This document shows positions 11,174 to 22,222 of a stretch of 64,000 bases of DNA, in pieces (the stretch's first letter is position 1; every line of letters starts with the position of its first letter). The notes beneath the pieces were generated by a model. The model did not search any database. It worked only from the letters and a program-made list of their open reading frames with translations, and was not told the DNA's origin. Position numbers and translations under genes: made by a program. Origin of the DNA: Gymnogyps californianus (lineage: Eukaryota; Chordata; Aves; Accipitriformes; Cathartidae); the NCBI RefSeq assembly GCF_018139145.2, contig NC_059473.1:2480001-2544000 (forward strand), given 5' to 3'.

Positions 11174-13934
11174 CCAGAAAATAGTAAGTGCACATTATAG
11201 GCATTGGCATAATTACTCCAGTTTTATGATAAGATCTTGAAACTTGCAGAAAAAGGTGCTTTTCTCTTTCGTGCATGATATTTTAGTTAATACAATGGCA
11301 GCATTCTGAAGATAGATGTGTGAAAGCATAGGTAATTCTGGCAGTATGACAAGATAAGAAGTATTTAGAATGATGTCAGCAACTGAAAACATACAAGATG
11401 AACCTAGAGAGCCTCTTAATCAGAACAGTAACAAAAAAAATCATATAAAAATAACGAAGGGATTAAAATTTTAGATAAACCTAGAGTGATTCTAGCATCG
11501 ATTTGAGTCAGTTCCTGGAGCAAAGCTTTGATTTCTTTCTCAGGGCTGGATTTGCCAGCATAGCTTCTCTTTGATGCATTTCTTTATGAATCTAAATGGA
11601 TGGGCAGGTTGCATATTATTCATCAACAGCATTTTTGGAAATGTATGGCACCATATTGGTATCTCTGCAGGGCTTGGGCTGACTGAATAATTGAAGATGG
11701 ATTTAAAATATTAGAGTGGAATAGTCAGAAAAATTTTTAAAAAATCATACAAAATAACTGATGTTTTTATTGCACAGCACATTTTATGGCTTATTAAAAC
11801 AGTCACTGTGAAGACACAGTAGACAAGAACAAGTTGGCTTTAATAAAAGTAAGGATAATTTATAAGGGTCTGATTGGGGAAGATGTGTTGGTTCCAATTG
11901 CAATTCTGCCTCCAGTCCCAGAACTAATATTTAAGGCTTGTGTTGAAACAATCATGATATGGAAATGAATGGGGCTTTGCCTTTGTTTTGAGTTATTCTA
12001 GGATATCGCCACAATTTTTATTTGCAGATGCTGACATGCCAATTGTACCTGCATGCACAATTATCAGCCATAATCATGGTAGTTGCACATGCTTGCCCTC
12101 ATCATTTGTCAATTAACACTTGTTTGAGAAGAATAGATTAAACTCATACCTTTATTTCAGTTTTTATGTAAATTCCAATCTAGAATAAAGGTGGTAACTC
12201 TACTGGAAGAATAGTGGTTTGCTGGGAAGTGCTGGGAACTGGAAAGTCACATAGCAAGGCTGTTGTGCAGAGTAAGCATATATCTCTTGTAAACAGGGAG
12301 AACAGAGGAGATGTAAAATGAGGAAGTAATAAAAAAAGTGTGGGAATCACTTTGGAAATAAAACATATCCAACTGATCCTTTTCAGTAAGGGGTGGGGCA
12401 CAGCTGCTGGATTTTGTGGAGTTTTGCAATGAGAGCTTGAGCCATGCCTTTTCCCTGCCTCGGTGTCGTGCTCTTGCCTGTTCTTCTATCTAAGTAGTAT
12501 TTGCTTTATGTGCCCTCCTCCTGGAATAGCGTCCCTGCACTTGAAAACACCAACATCTTCTCCGCTGCTCCCTTCCCCTGGAGCTAGTAGCAAAGCAGCA
12601 AGATCAGAGGAAGAGGCAGTTTGGCTTCCCCTATGCCCACAGTAGCTGAGGTGAACCCTAAGTGACATCCTTACAGCCCAGGTAAATATTTGACTTCTCA
12701 GCAGGATTGCAAGTGGATATGATGGGTCTTCAAAGTGACAAGTGTTGTCTAAGAGTCCTCTACCGTAGCGTTAACTGAGAAGATCAAAGTCTTTATCTGA
12801 CTTGCAACCCAGATAAAAATTGTGATCCTGCTTGCCTCTGTCTTCTTGCATGAACAGCTCAGCATCACCATTGATGTCCTTTCATGCCAAGTTGTCCTCC
12901 TATCCAGCTTTTATATAAGTTTTGTTTAGGTGGAATGAATTTTCCAGAGGTCTGTCTTCTGGAGTGTGTAGGCACAAATTCTGGTACACAGTCACTGGGA
13001 GGTGAACTGGGCCCATTCAATTCAATGTTATGTTAACTCTGAAGCACAGAGAGGATATGTGTGCAGTCAGCTTCTCACGGGCTTTATTTGCGTCATCTGT
13101 ATTGTCCTGTTAAAACTACACGCCCTTGCTGTTGCTACACTGTAGTTCACAGTGTCATCACCTGAGAATGGTGATGAAAATAAGGCCATGTGTAGGTATG
13201 GCATAAGATTATTTCTGTGCATACATAAGCTTTTAGGAATGCATTTCTGAGCAGGATCGACGCCTTGATGTTTCAAGAACGTTCAAGAGTTGCTGCCTTC
13301 CTGAGCCCTAATAAATATTTGTCCAACTATGAATCTGTTGAATGTCATTCAAGTAAGATGAGCTAAAACTTCCCAAATATCAGATAGTTCTAGGAACATT
13401 TTAAGTGAGGAAAAAAAAAGTTACTCTCTTCCATTCGTGAAGGCCTGCATTGCTAGGTATCCTCTTATCTGAAAAAAGAGATGTTTCTTTCAAAGTGACT
13501 TATTCTTGCTGCCACTGTGTCCAAAGCTTGATTTTAGAACCAAACCGGTCTTCAAAGCATCATAATTTTAAAAAAGCTGAACTCATCCAGCGCTGCATGA
13601 ACTAATCACCCATGAAAACCCAGTTGTGATTCAGGTTCAGTTAACAGTAGGTGTAGCCTATTAATGGAATATTAAGCCCTCATAGTTGAAATATAGCCTA
13701 TAATAACTTTGTCCTTTAGTATACAGATGTTAACAGTACTTTTCCAGTGTCCAGTGGGTTAATCTATGTAGTTTTTATGCTTTTGTTTTCAATTTTTGGC
13801 TCATGAAAATTATTAAGAAAAAAGCTTGCAGTCAGCTACATGCTATTCAGGCAATTTGGATTGAATTCAGCTCAACTCAGCAGAGGTGCAGAAGATGAAG
13901 AACTGTATACTTTATAATTACTGTGTACAAAGAT

Positions 13935-14015
13935 GCCAGATTGTAGAATCTCTACAGGTAATTGTGAGATTGCTATAAAGACATCACATTTGCCTGCAGA
14001 GATTTCCCAGTCTGC
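13935..14015 (-). ncRNA. MIR216B: microRNA precursor miR-216b
   Basis: An 81-nt foldback on the minus strand. The mature 5p arm at 13984-14005 begins AAATCTCTGCAGGC, the known vertebrate miR-216b-5p start, with seed AATCTCT. The 3p arm at 13944-13967 contains TTACCTGTAGAGATTCT. The basal stem pairs GCAGACTGG with a CAATCTGGC segment. From memory of human, the 5p arm is unchanged and the 3p arm differs at about three positions, mostly near its ends. It is the first hairpin of the cluster in the direction of transcription. Its seed differs from that of miR-216a only at the last base, so the two should share many but not all targets. Confidence 0.97.
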
Positions 14016-15584
14016 GACTTTTATCCAGGTTGAAGAAGAGAGAGAAATATTTTCTTTCTACTAGTCCATGTAATATTTTAAACTGAATTTCAAATAAAGT
14101 GTTGAAGAAGGTTCTGTGGTTGAAATACCAGATGTTACTCCTTAGAAGTTTTCAAGAAGACTAGATAACTGTATTGATAATAATTAAAATATTGTTTGGT
14201 TCCGACACTCTGCATTCACAGTCTGTGTGGATCCCTGTCTTCCAAAGGTTGCCTTTCAGATGCCTCACAATCACCTGGGACTTGATCTGGCTGAAACTGA
14301 GAACACTTTTCCTCTAAATTTCTGTGAATGAGTACGTCTTGCCCCTGACTCTACTACTTTTTTTTGGTCTCTACTAGAGCAACTGTAATTTTCCCCTTTC
14401 CTTCTCAACATACATTCTGGTTGTAATCAAATGGCAGTGATTTCTTTTCTGTAAACTTTTCTCTCTGTCCTTTTTTTGTCTAGTTGTTGGTGTTGGGAAA
14501 GAAAGGAGAGAAAATTTTTAGTCTCCTCCAGTCATCATCACCACCCCTTTGATTGCTGCAGCCATATGGAGGTTCTTTGGTACTAACCTTCTCTCCCCTT
14601 CAGTCGATGTAATTCTCACCTCATTTATGACTCTCCCACTTGTTATAGCTTGTTGTGCATTTTTACATTTAAATTGGGCATTCTTTGAGGCACAGATTAT
14701 GAATAGACTTGTACTGTGCGGGTGTTTGAAAAAATGAAAAAAAACCACAAATGAGAGGAGATTAATTGTGGACTGTATAGTTTCTAACACTTATGCACAA
14801 GAAATAAAAAAGAAAAAAACCCCCTACTTTATCCTATTTTAATGCTCTTTTTGTGAGCAGCAAAGGAGGCTATAAAACCCACAGATTAATTTACTCAGTT
14901 CTGGTGTGGAGCTTTCATTTTAAGAGATTTGTTTTTGCCAATGCTAAGTGATCCAAAGAATTTGAAGGATGAGGAACAGATCTTTGGTGTCTTTTGCTGT
15001 GAAAAATCTTTAATGTGCTTTAGAAGGAGATTAAAGACCACTATTTATTTCCCTTTGTCTTTTGGAAGTGAAAGGATGTTTTGTACCAAACTCTTGAAAA
15101 ATTCATGCAAAAAAGTCTCCATAAGATTTGACTCACAGTGACTGCTTTTACAGTATAAACAAATGAAAAACAGCTTGTGTCCTTGCTAAGCAGATTATCA
15201 GGAGAGGTTGAAAAGGTTCTTTCTGGAGAACAACTCATTCTTGTAATTTTTTGTAATGCTAGTGGAGCCTTAGGAAAGTGGAAATGAACACACAGAGCCA
15301 CATTTTCCCCTCACCACACCCTTCAGTATCAGAGAAATCAGCTTGTATTTTGTAGAAAGAAACTGAGGTTATGGAACATCTCAGTTTCACTGCGACTTTT
15401 GCGTGTTTATTCTTTGCGTTCAGCCTATTAGTTAGCTTGTCGTATGTGTTCTGTCCCTGCGTGTGCGCTGCCCCTCCTGACAGCTGCTGGGGAGGCTTTG
15501 CACAAGTAATGGAGATGCATCATACCTGCTCTGTGGTTCCTTTCAGCACAGGAACTTTCAATATAGCCAGTAATAATTTTTGTA

Positions 15585-15600
15585 GAATGAATGAATGAAT
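15585..15600. repeat. GAAT tetranucleotide repeat
   Basis: Four perfect GAAT units in a row; a short microsatellite. Confidence 0.85.
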
Positions 15601-16071
15601 AAGTATATAAGAGGGAAAAACTCTCCTAAATACTAGAATGAAACCTTGCTTCTGTTGCCATTACCAAGAGCTCTGCACTGACTGCCTGGGATCTAGGATT
15701 TGACTCTTCCTGTTCAAAACAATCAGACAAAACCCAACTGACAAAACCTGCTAAACACCCCTGTTAAATTATTCAGTCTGTTCTACAAACTAATGAGTAG
15801 AGTCAGCCAAATTCCATTTTAAAGGGAAATGAATATTTGGACTGAAAACTGTGATGCTGTGTTTCAAGACAATGAAATTAACTATCGTGCATCTCTGAAA
15901 AAAACTGTAATGAGCCAGGAGACCAATCTGTTGCTGCATCCCTTTGTACTCCTTTGATGTAAAAAAAAAAAATTGGCTTTGTACGCTGATTCACTTGTAA
16001 GCACAAAGAATAACTTCATCCTCAGGCTCTGAAACTTTCTGATGTTGTAGTCAATTAATAACGTTAGTATT

Positions 16072-16084
16072 TGCCACCTAGTGA
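16072..16084 (-). promoter_or_regulatory. CTCF-like core motif
   Basis: TGCCACCTAGTGA matches the reverse complement of the CTCF core (TGCCMYCTRSTGG) at 12 of 13 positions. It lies about 2 kb upstream of miR-216b. A motif alone does not show occupancy. Confidence 0.3.
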
Positions 16085-19081
16085 CTTGAGGGTATTGCAT
16101 TAGAAAAATCATCATCCTAAAAGTGCTAAAGACAATAGATTTGCATGCATTTAATGCCGAGTCATTGCTGATGTGTCGTTTTTAGTATCTTTACTATTAT
16201 TATATTTTGGTTTATGTTTTAAAATGCCTGTTCTTCTGTCATTTTACTCAGACGTACCTCTGGTGGCGAGGAAAAGAGGAACTTCCATAGGGCTTAGCTG
16301 GTGCACTGACTGTTATTTCCTGATGATCTACAACAATGGTTATTCGGTAACAGCTGGGCCATGTCTTCTTTAGACAAAGCCACTGTGGGGCTGAAACCTC
16401 CCATTGCTGAAGCATAACTGTTTCCCTGGTAACGGTTAACTAGCACGTGTTTTATTGTTTCAAACTGCTTTCCTAGGGTATTTGCAGGTGGTAGAAGATG
16501 CTTTCTTAAAGAGGGGTCATAACCTCATGAACTTTCAGATGTTGCAACAAATTGGGGGACAAAAACATTTTTTTTCTCTTTCAAATGGATTAAGTAAATC
16601 TTATTATATAGCCTTTACGAGACAGATGTAACTCACAGTTTGATTTTTAGTATTATATCCAGATGCTGATACAAGCATTTCTGCTGTCAAAATTTTGTTT
16701 TTGGAATGTGAATTAAGACCATATTCCAATAAGAAGATTTCAAATAAACACAATGAGAACATGCAGACATTAAAATTACTGTGATTTTCTTTTGTCTTGG
16801 GTTTATTTTAGCTGTGGTTTGTTTGCCTATATGTATTTCTTTTGACTTTGATATTGCAGTGATTTATCTTAAAAATGCACTTGGATCTACCAGAACTCTT
16901 TGGTTGGTCTGATAGATCTCAGGATAAATACAAAATTATCTGTGAACATGTAAAGGATGGTGACAATGAAAAAATAACTTGCTTGGTATTTTAAGTTGGA
17001 AAGTATAGAGGTATACTTATGATGCACACATACATGCAGAGTATGCGTTTGTATGTGTATCAGTAAGTAGGGAAGCAGAATTTTGTAAATAGGAATTACA
17101 TCCTCATTTTTTCCTATACCAAAATTAAAAGTGCCTTTAAAATGTACTTACTGCATTCATCAAAAAAGATGTTCTGTGGTACACGGGAATGTTTCATGTT
17201 ACAGAGTTGTTTGTTGAGAGGAGACAGTCCCAGGACAAAAGAATGACAAGTAACACGTGACATAGAATAAAAATGTGGTTAGAGTTTAATAAGTTCAACA
17301 AAATCCATTCATAATCTAGTGAGATGAAGAGAGAGCTCCCTCTCCTGTCTGTTTGATAAAATTTATAGAAGCTATTTGCATGTTTACTTTGATTAAGGTA
17401 TAAATAAAAATAATGTTTAAATGACATGCTGTGAAGCTGGTAATAAAAGGCTTGTATTTATCTCTTCGAAAAGAACGAGCAATGGTTAAATCTGACTCTA
17501 TCCTTTTGTTGAGACATTCTGAAATTATTGTTGTGCAGGCAGTGTGAAGTCTGTTTTGAAAAAGGTACTGCGTAATAGGAGACAACCCATTTTGTACAGT
17601 GTGCTCTAACCTCAGCACGAAACAAAGCTTCCCAAGCTTGTACAAGAAACTGTCCTGATTTTAATGAAATTAACTCTCAACCCAGTGGGCAGGTTGAAGC
17701 CCTCAGGATCGCGGTTAATAATTAATTTTTTGTTTTATTTTTTGGTATCTGGAGAACTATGAATGTATTCAGGGCCTTCATTTGTGAAATTTATTTAACG
17801 TCACATTTTATAGATACAGTTTTCTCAAAGGTACGGAAGTGGTAGGTGTTCCTAGGCTTTGTTAGAAAGCACATACCTAACTTGTAGCTTTGATACCCCT
17901 GGGCTGTGTGCCTTAGCTGTATCCCAGGCAGATGTGGAGAGAGCGAGGACAAAGTTTCTGCTGCTCGCAGCTGAGCGATTCCCAAAGATTTACAATAGAT
18001 ACATAGCAGTGAAGAATTAGAGGCTACTGGTGACTGAATCATGTCATCAGAAGAAAGCAAATAAGTCATATTAATACCTGGCTGAAAAGAGTACGTCATT
18101 TACTGGAAATGCAAGTGTGAATACGACTCTGCATTTTCTAAGACTCATAGAGTTTGTGGCTCTTTATTAAAACACTGATTTTTCAGTTTGTAATGGATTT
18201 TTTCAGAGAAATTTGGGCATTCATGTATAGATAAAGTAGCCAGTGCATCTTCATTGCTAGCTCTTGTTTTATTTGTAGACTTAATGCACGTTCCCTCCTG
18301 TGTACGTCCATGAAAGTGTCTTTGCTTGTCTTCTCTCTGTTCCACATCACATCTTTGCTACAGATACTAGTTTTTACATAGGTTGCTCAGTCTTTTTGGT
18401 GGACATCTCATGACAGCAAGAATCGCTCATCACTAACTCATGTATATGTCCATGGGATTAAACTCAAAGGTCAATCTGGTAAGGAACCACAGGACTGGGC
18501 AATGTGTCCCTGCCCTGAGCCCTAACTCTCTGGCGAAGTGCCTCTCTGGGACCTGCGTTGGAACAGGGGAAAGGGCAGGAAAACGGCTCCTGGGCCAGGA
18601 CTCCTTGTGCCGTGCAGAGCACAAAGCAATTCAACACAGCCTAAGGGATTTTCAGTCAGCTCCTGGAGGAGACTTTGTAGGGAGCTGCGGGGAGCTCAGT
18701 ACCTGGCTGTATTGAGCCCAGGTGACAGAAGGAAAATTGCCTCTTCTCTGAGATGGCTGTGTAGGTCCTTGGGTTTGTGCTGAATAAGAGGATGGGAATC
18801 ACAGCTTCTGCAAGGATACATCATATATGCCCTGAAGTGATGGGTGAGAACATTGCTCATTTTTTACATATGTTTCAGAAATCTGTTGCTTAATGACTTC
18901 CTTCACTCTGGCTCATGACTGAACTGCATGAAAACTAAATCAAACTGAATTTTTGGACAGATACGTTTCCTGTCATGATCTCCACATAATATGTTAGCAG
19001 ACATTTGAGTTGGGGAATGGAAACTGATCTGAGGCGAGATAAGGCAGGGAGAAAAGCAACAGGTTGTACGCTCAGCCTATT

Positions 19082-19143
19082 CCCCCCTCCCTTTTTTTTG
19101 GGGGGGGACGACCTTAAATAAATTAGCACTTAAATAAATTAGC
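19082..19143. repeat. C-run/G-run foldback next to a 16-bp tandem duplication
   Basis: Six Cs (19082-19087) are followed after a short pyrimidine spacer by eight Gs (19100-19107), so the strand can fold on itself. Immediately after, the 16-base unit CTTAAATAAATTAGCA (19113-19128) is repeated almost completely at 19129-19143. The duplication looks recent because the copies are identical over 15 bases. Confidence 0.75.
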
Positions 19144-20328
19144 CACATTTCAGGCCAGAATTTTTGCTTTACAGTGAAGACTGAAAGAAGAATGAAAGAA
19201 TTATCCTCGTTGTTCTTTGCCTTACTCAAAGCAAGTTTTTAATACACAAACCAGGTAAAAACATTCTGAAACACAGATTGCCTCATACAAAATGCCCTGA
19301 GCTATATTCTTCAGGAGCATCACATTGGTTATGTCTTTACCTTAAGATCAATGGGATATCAATTAATAAGTAATTATAATGAGAGAATTTTTGACCATGC
19401 ACTTGTTTTGCTGCAGGTTATCTGGCAGCAGAGTAACCAAAACTAATAATCTGTGTGTAGTCACACCATTCTGCATGCCTGTGACTCTGTTTCACTGTAA
19501 ACCAGGATTGATTCCTCCCTCTTCCCCATTTGATACCAAACTAGTTTTAAGTCTTTTATAAAACAACTTTGATTCCAAACATAGCAATGAATCCACATTG
19601 AATTAATTATATTCTGTAAACTTCAAAACTCGGTTAAGTCGTTTCATTTTTCATAGTTCTGAATAGAAAGCAAACGAGGCAATGACAGAGGCTTGAGTGT
19701 TGGCAATAAAAAGATTGTATTTTTTGTGTATAATTACTATCTCATTAATTCTAACTGTTGAAGACCAGCTGCTAACTGTTGGTACCAGTTTACTTTATGA
19801 CTAAAGCAATGTTCTTGTTTAACAAATGAATTGACATTATTTTCGGGAAGAAAGCATTAAGAATATTTACAGTGCTGTAGCAATGATTAATAACAGTGCC
19901 TGTCACATATTCACAGTAACACTACATTTACCAGCAAGCTCCCCCCACCCCTGAATTTAAAAGTCCAGACTTACCAGTAAACAGGGGTACAGGCTGTTAA
20001 CCTTTTATCTGTATTTCTCCAGACTTCAGTATTGCTTTCAGGTCTGCTCACTAACATTTGTAGTCACTTTAGATACTTCTGTACTGGGATAGATGCTGAC
20101 TGATGTGAGCTTGGAAATGATTTAAAAAGAAAAGTGTGGTAAATGCTGCTTTAGGCTCAGACCTTTCTGCCTTTGCTAACAGTTTACCACAGTTACTTTG
20201 CTAAAGTGATCCTCAGACTGGAGCAGTAATCTAAGAGAAGATCAATTTTTCACTGACTGCAAAAGAAGGCGAATGGAGAGGAAGAGTTCTCTCCTTGCTC
20301 TCAAATCCCCTCTGAAGTCCTCAAACAG

Positions 20329-20398
20329 CGGCGCTGACACTAGCACGGGGGGCACAACTTCTTAGAGTCAGGCCTACTGTGCCACCGGCTGCTCCCGG
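20329..20398. promoter_or_regulatory. Small CpG cluster, candidate regulatory element
   Basis: Five CpGs occur within about 70 bases in DNA that otherwise has almost none. The segment is also locally GC-rich (GCGGCGCTG, CACGGGGGGC, CACCGGCTGCTCCCGGG). It is about 6.3 kb upstream of miR-216b on the transcript's strand. Retained CpGs suggest germline hypomethylation or selection, as at promoters and enhancers; this is inference. Confidence 0.25.
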
Positions 20399-22166
20399 GA
20401 TGTCAGCTTCCAAGTTGTTTCTTAAATAGAAAAGCATGCATCTGCTCCTTAAAAGTTTCGGAAGCACCAGAAAGATAGCTGAGAATTACAAGTAAAATAC
20501 AAGTTTTCTATAGGAAACAGCCTGGCAGTCCACACTTTGTTATTCACTTGATAAGCAGAGTCTTTTTGACAGTCCTAACCTTCTAAACTATAGGTCCTGC
20601 TGAGCCCAGCATGAGTCAAACGCTGGGTACCATCTGTCAGAGCTTTAGTGGGGTTTTTTTGCCTCTCTCCTCTTTTACTACAATCTGCTAAGAGGGGTGC
20701 GGAATAGAAGTTGCTTTTCTACACTTAAATGAGAAAGTAGGGAAATTCAATAAGAAGCATTAAAGAAATCCTGCTGTTCCCAAAAAACTCGGTAGGCAGT
20801 GGGCAGGAGAACAAATTATTCTGTGTTCCTAAAGATTTTAAAAACAAGTATATAACATGCCTCAGGAAGTGGGGAAAAAATCTGAAACCCAAACCTGGAA
20901 AGATTATTTTGAAAAACTAAGTTATATGAACCATGGTATTGGCAAGAGTTTTGAAGTGATGCACAGTTCAGAAGTTTCAGCCGTTTTCCTAGAGAAACAC
21001 TCTTAAAGGATATTCCACATTTCCCATTGATGGACATTTAATAAGAGGAGCTGGCAGAGAAGAAATGGCCCCCTGCTGCATTGTAAAAGAATTACCAAGG
21101 GGACATTTTTATGTCTCATTAGTTTATATTCAGCCCTAAATTGGCACCTGTTCTGAACTCGGTCAAAGTTTGCTGGAACTTTAGAGACACAACTGAGTAT
21201 TTCTCTTTAACATGTTACTAACAATTCATCAAAACAGAGGGGTTTGCGGATTATTACAGACATACATGCACACATGGAAATAAGAATATAACAGAAGAAG
21301 TGTCCTCATTTTCCAGTGCTGAGGGCCATGTGAGAAGATGTATCTGCAGTTACCTGTATGGCTCTGCAAGTGTGGTTGCCACGTCTGCATGGTGCAGCCA
21401 GGTATCCACACCTCCTACCTGCATGAATTGCTATTTTAGAGTCAAATTCCTAAGAACAGCGGTTGCTAATACTTAGGAGAAGGGAGTGGAAAATTGTTTC
21501 ATGTTGTTGATTTTTGAGCTGGTTGTCCACCAGCCTGTGTCTTTTATGGTAGCTGTGGGACTGAGGTCATTTTGTATTAGACACTGCAGTGTCAGCTATG
21601 TTAGCTCCATAGTAGTAACACAACTCTGTATGTCACAGCCATTCCTAATGGGGACATTTAGTGGCTTTCTTGTCTTTTCTTCCACTACTTTATGAACTGA
21701 AGGAGTTGTTTTGCCTCCAAGAAGCTGGCTCTGTGACTCCAGCTGGACATTTGTGTCGGCAGTGCTCAGTTTTCAAATGAAAGTATTGTAATCAGCTATA
21801 GAAAGTGGGTGTATAATTGTGCATGAATTTTTGTTCAAGGTCTGAATTTTAGAAGGCAGAAACTCTTAAATATCTTAAACAACATGCCTAGGTCTTCTTT
21901 TACTATATTATGTTGTTTTACCTCTACTGACTGGCATCACATTATTTCAATTTGTGTTTATTTAGCAGAAGAGATACGTGGCTAAGTGTGAGCATAGATT
22001 GAAAAAGTTCTAATGCAATTTTATTGTCCCCTTACAGTTTCTTTAGTCACAGCAATTCTATATTGCCATTTTAAAAGGTCAACAGTGCGATTTTAATGAG
22101 CGTTTGATTCTGGTCTCATTGCAATTTTATACTCATGCAATTTTGCTTAATACACTGGCAAGCACT

Positions 22167-22222
22167 CGGGCTGGCGACACAGGCGGGGAGGTGATCAGCG
22201 AGATTCAGAACTCGGATGTTCG
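22167..22222. promoter_or_regulatory. Small CpG cluster, candidate regulatory element
   Basis: Six CpGs lie in about 56 bases (ACTCGGGCTGGCGACAC through TTCGCTTTG), flanked by AT-rich DNA with TAAT/ATTA-type cores. This pattern is common in conserved enhancers. It is about 8.2 kb upstream of miR-216b on the transcript's strand, so it is a candidate promoter or enhancer of the cluster. Nothing in the sequence fixes its strand or target. Confidence 0.3.

Larger units (their letters stand above)
8172..13934. other. Noncoding spacer between miR-216a and miR-216b
   Basis: Inside the presumed primary transcript. It contains a GC-rich, ORF-dense patch (9050-9390, separate entry), a 125-codon minus-strand frame at 9542-9919 discussed under findings, A-runs near 10746-10756, and one probable old repeat (11131-11173). 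I looked for a further miR-216 family copy by its 5p core on both strands and saw none. Confidence 0.65.
4721..14015 (-). other. MIR217HG: miR-216b/216a/217 cluster, probable single primary transcript
   Basis: Three microRNA hairpins lie on the same strand within 9.3 kb in the order 216b, 216a, 217, the order and relative orientation of the human MIR217HG locus. By inference one RNA polymerase II transcript carries them; its start (right of 14015) and end (left of 4721) cannot be fixed from sequence, and the coordinates given span only the hairpins. Known biology: the human and mouse host RNA is a spliced noncoding transcript, highest in exocrine pancreas. I could not identify its exons. Gaps between hairpins are about 3.3 and 5.8 kb, shorter than the roughly 6 and 12 kb I recall for human, as expected of a compact sauropsid genome. 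Confidence 0.85.

Noticed and set aside
8172..13934. Possible fourth hairpin of the miR-216 family (a 216c-like copy) between the known ones.
   Set aside because: Searching by eye for the 5p core on both strands found only the two copies listed.
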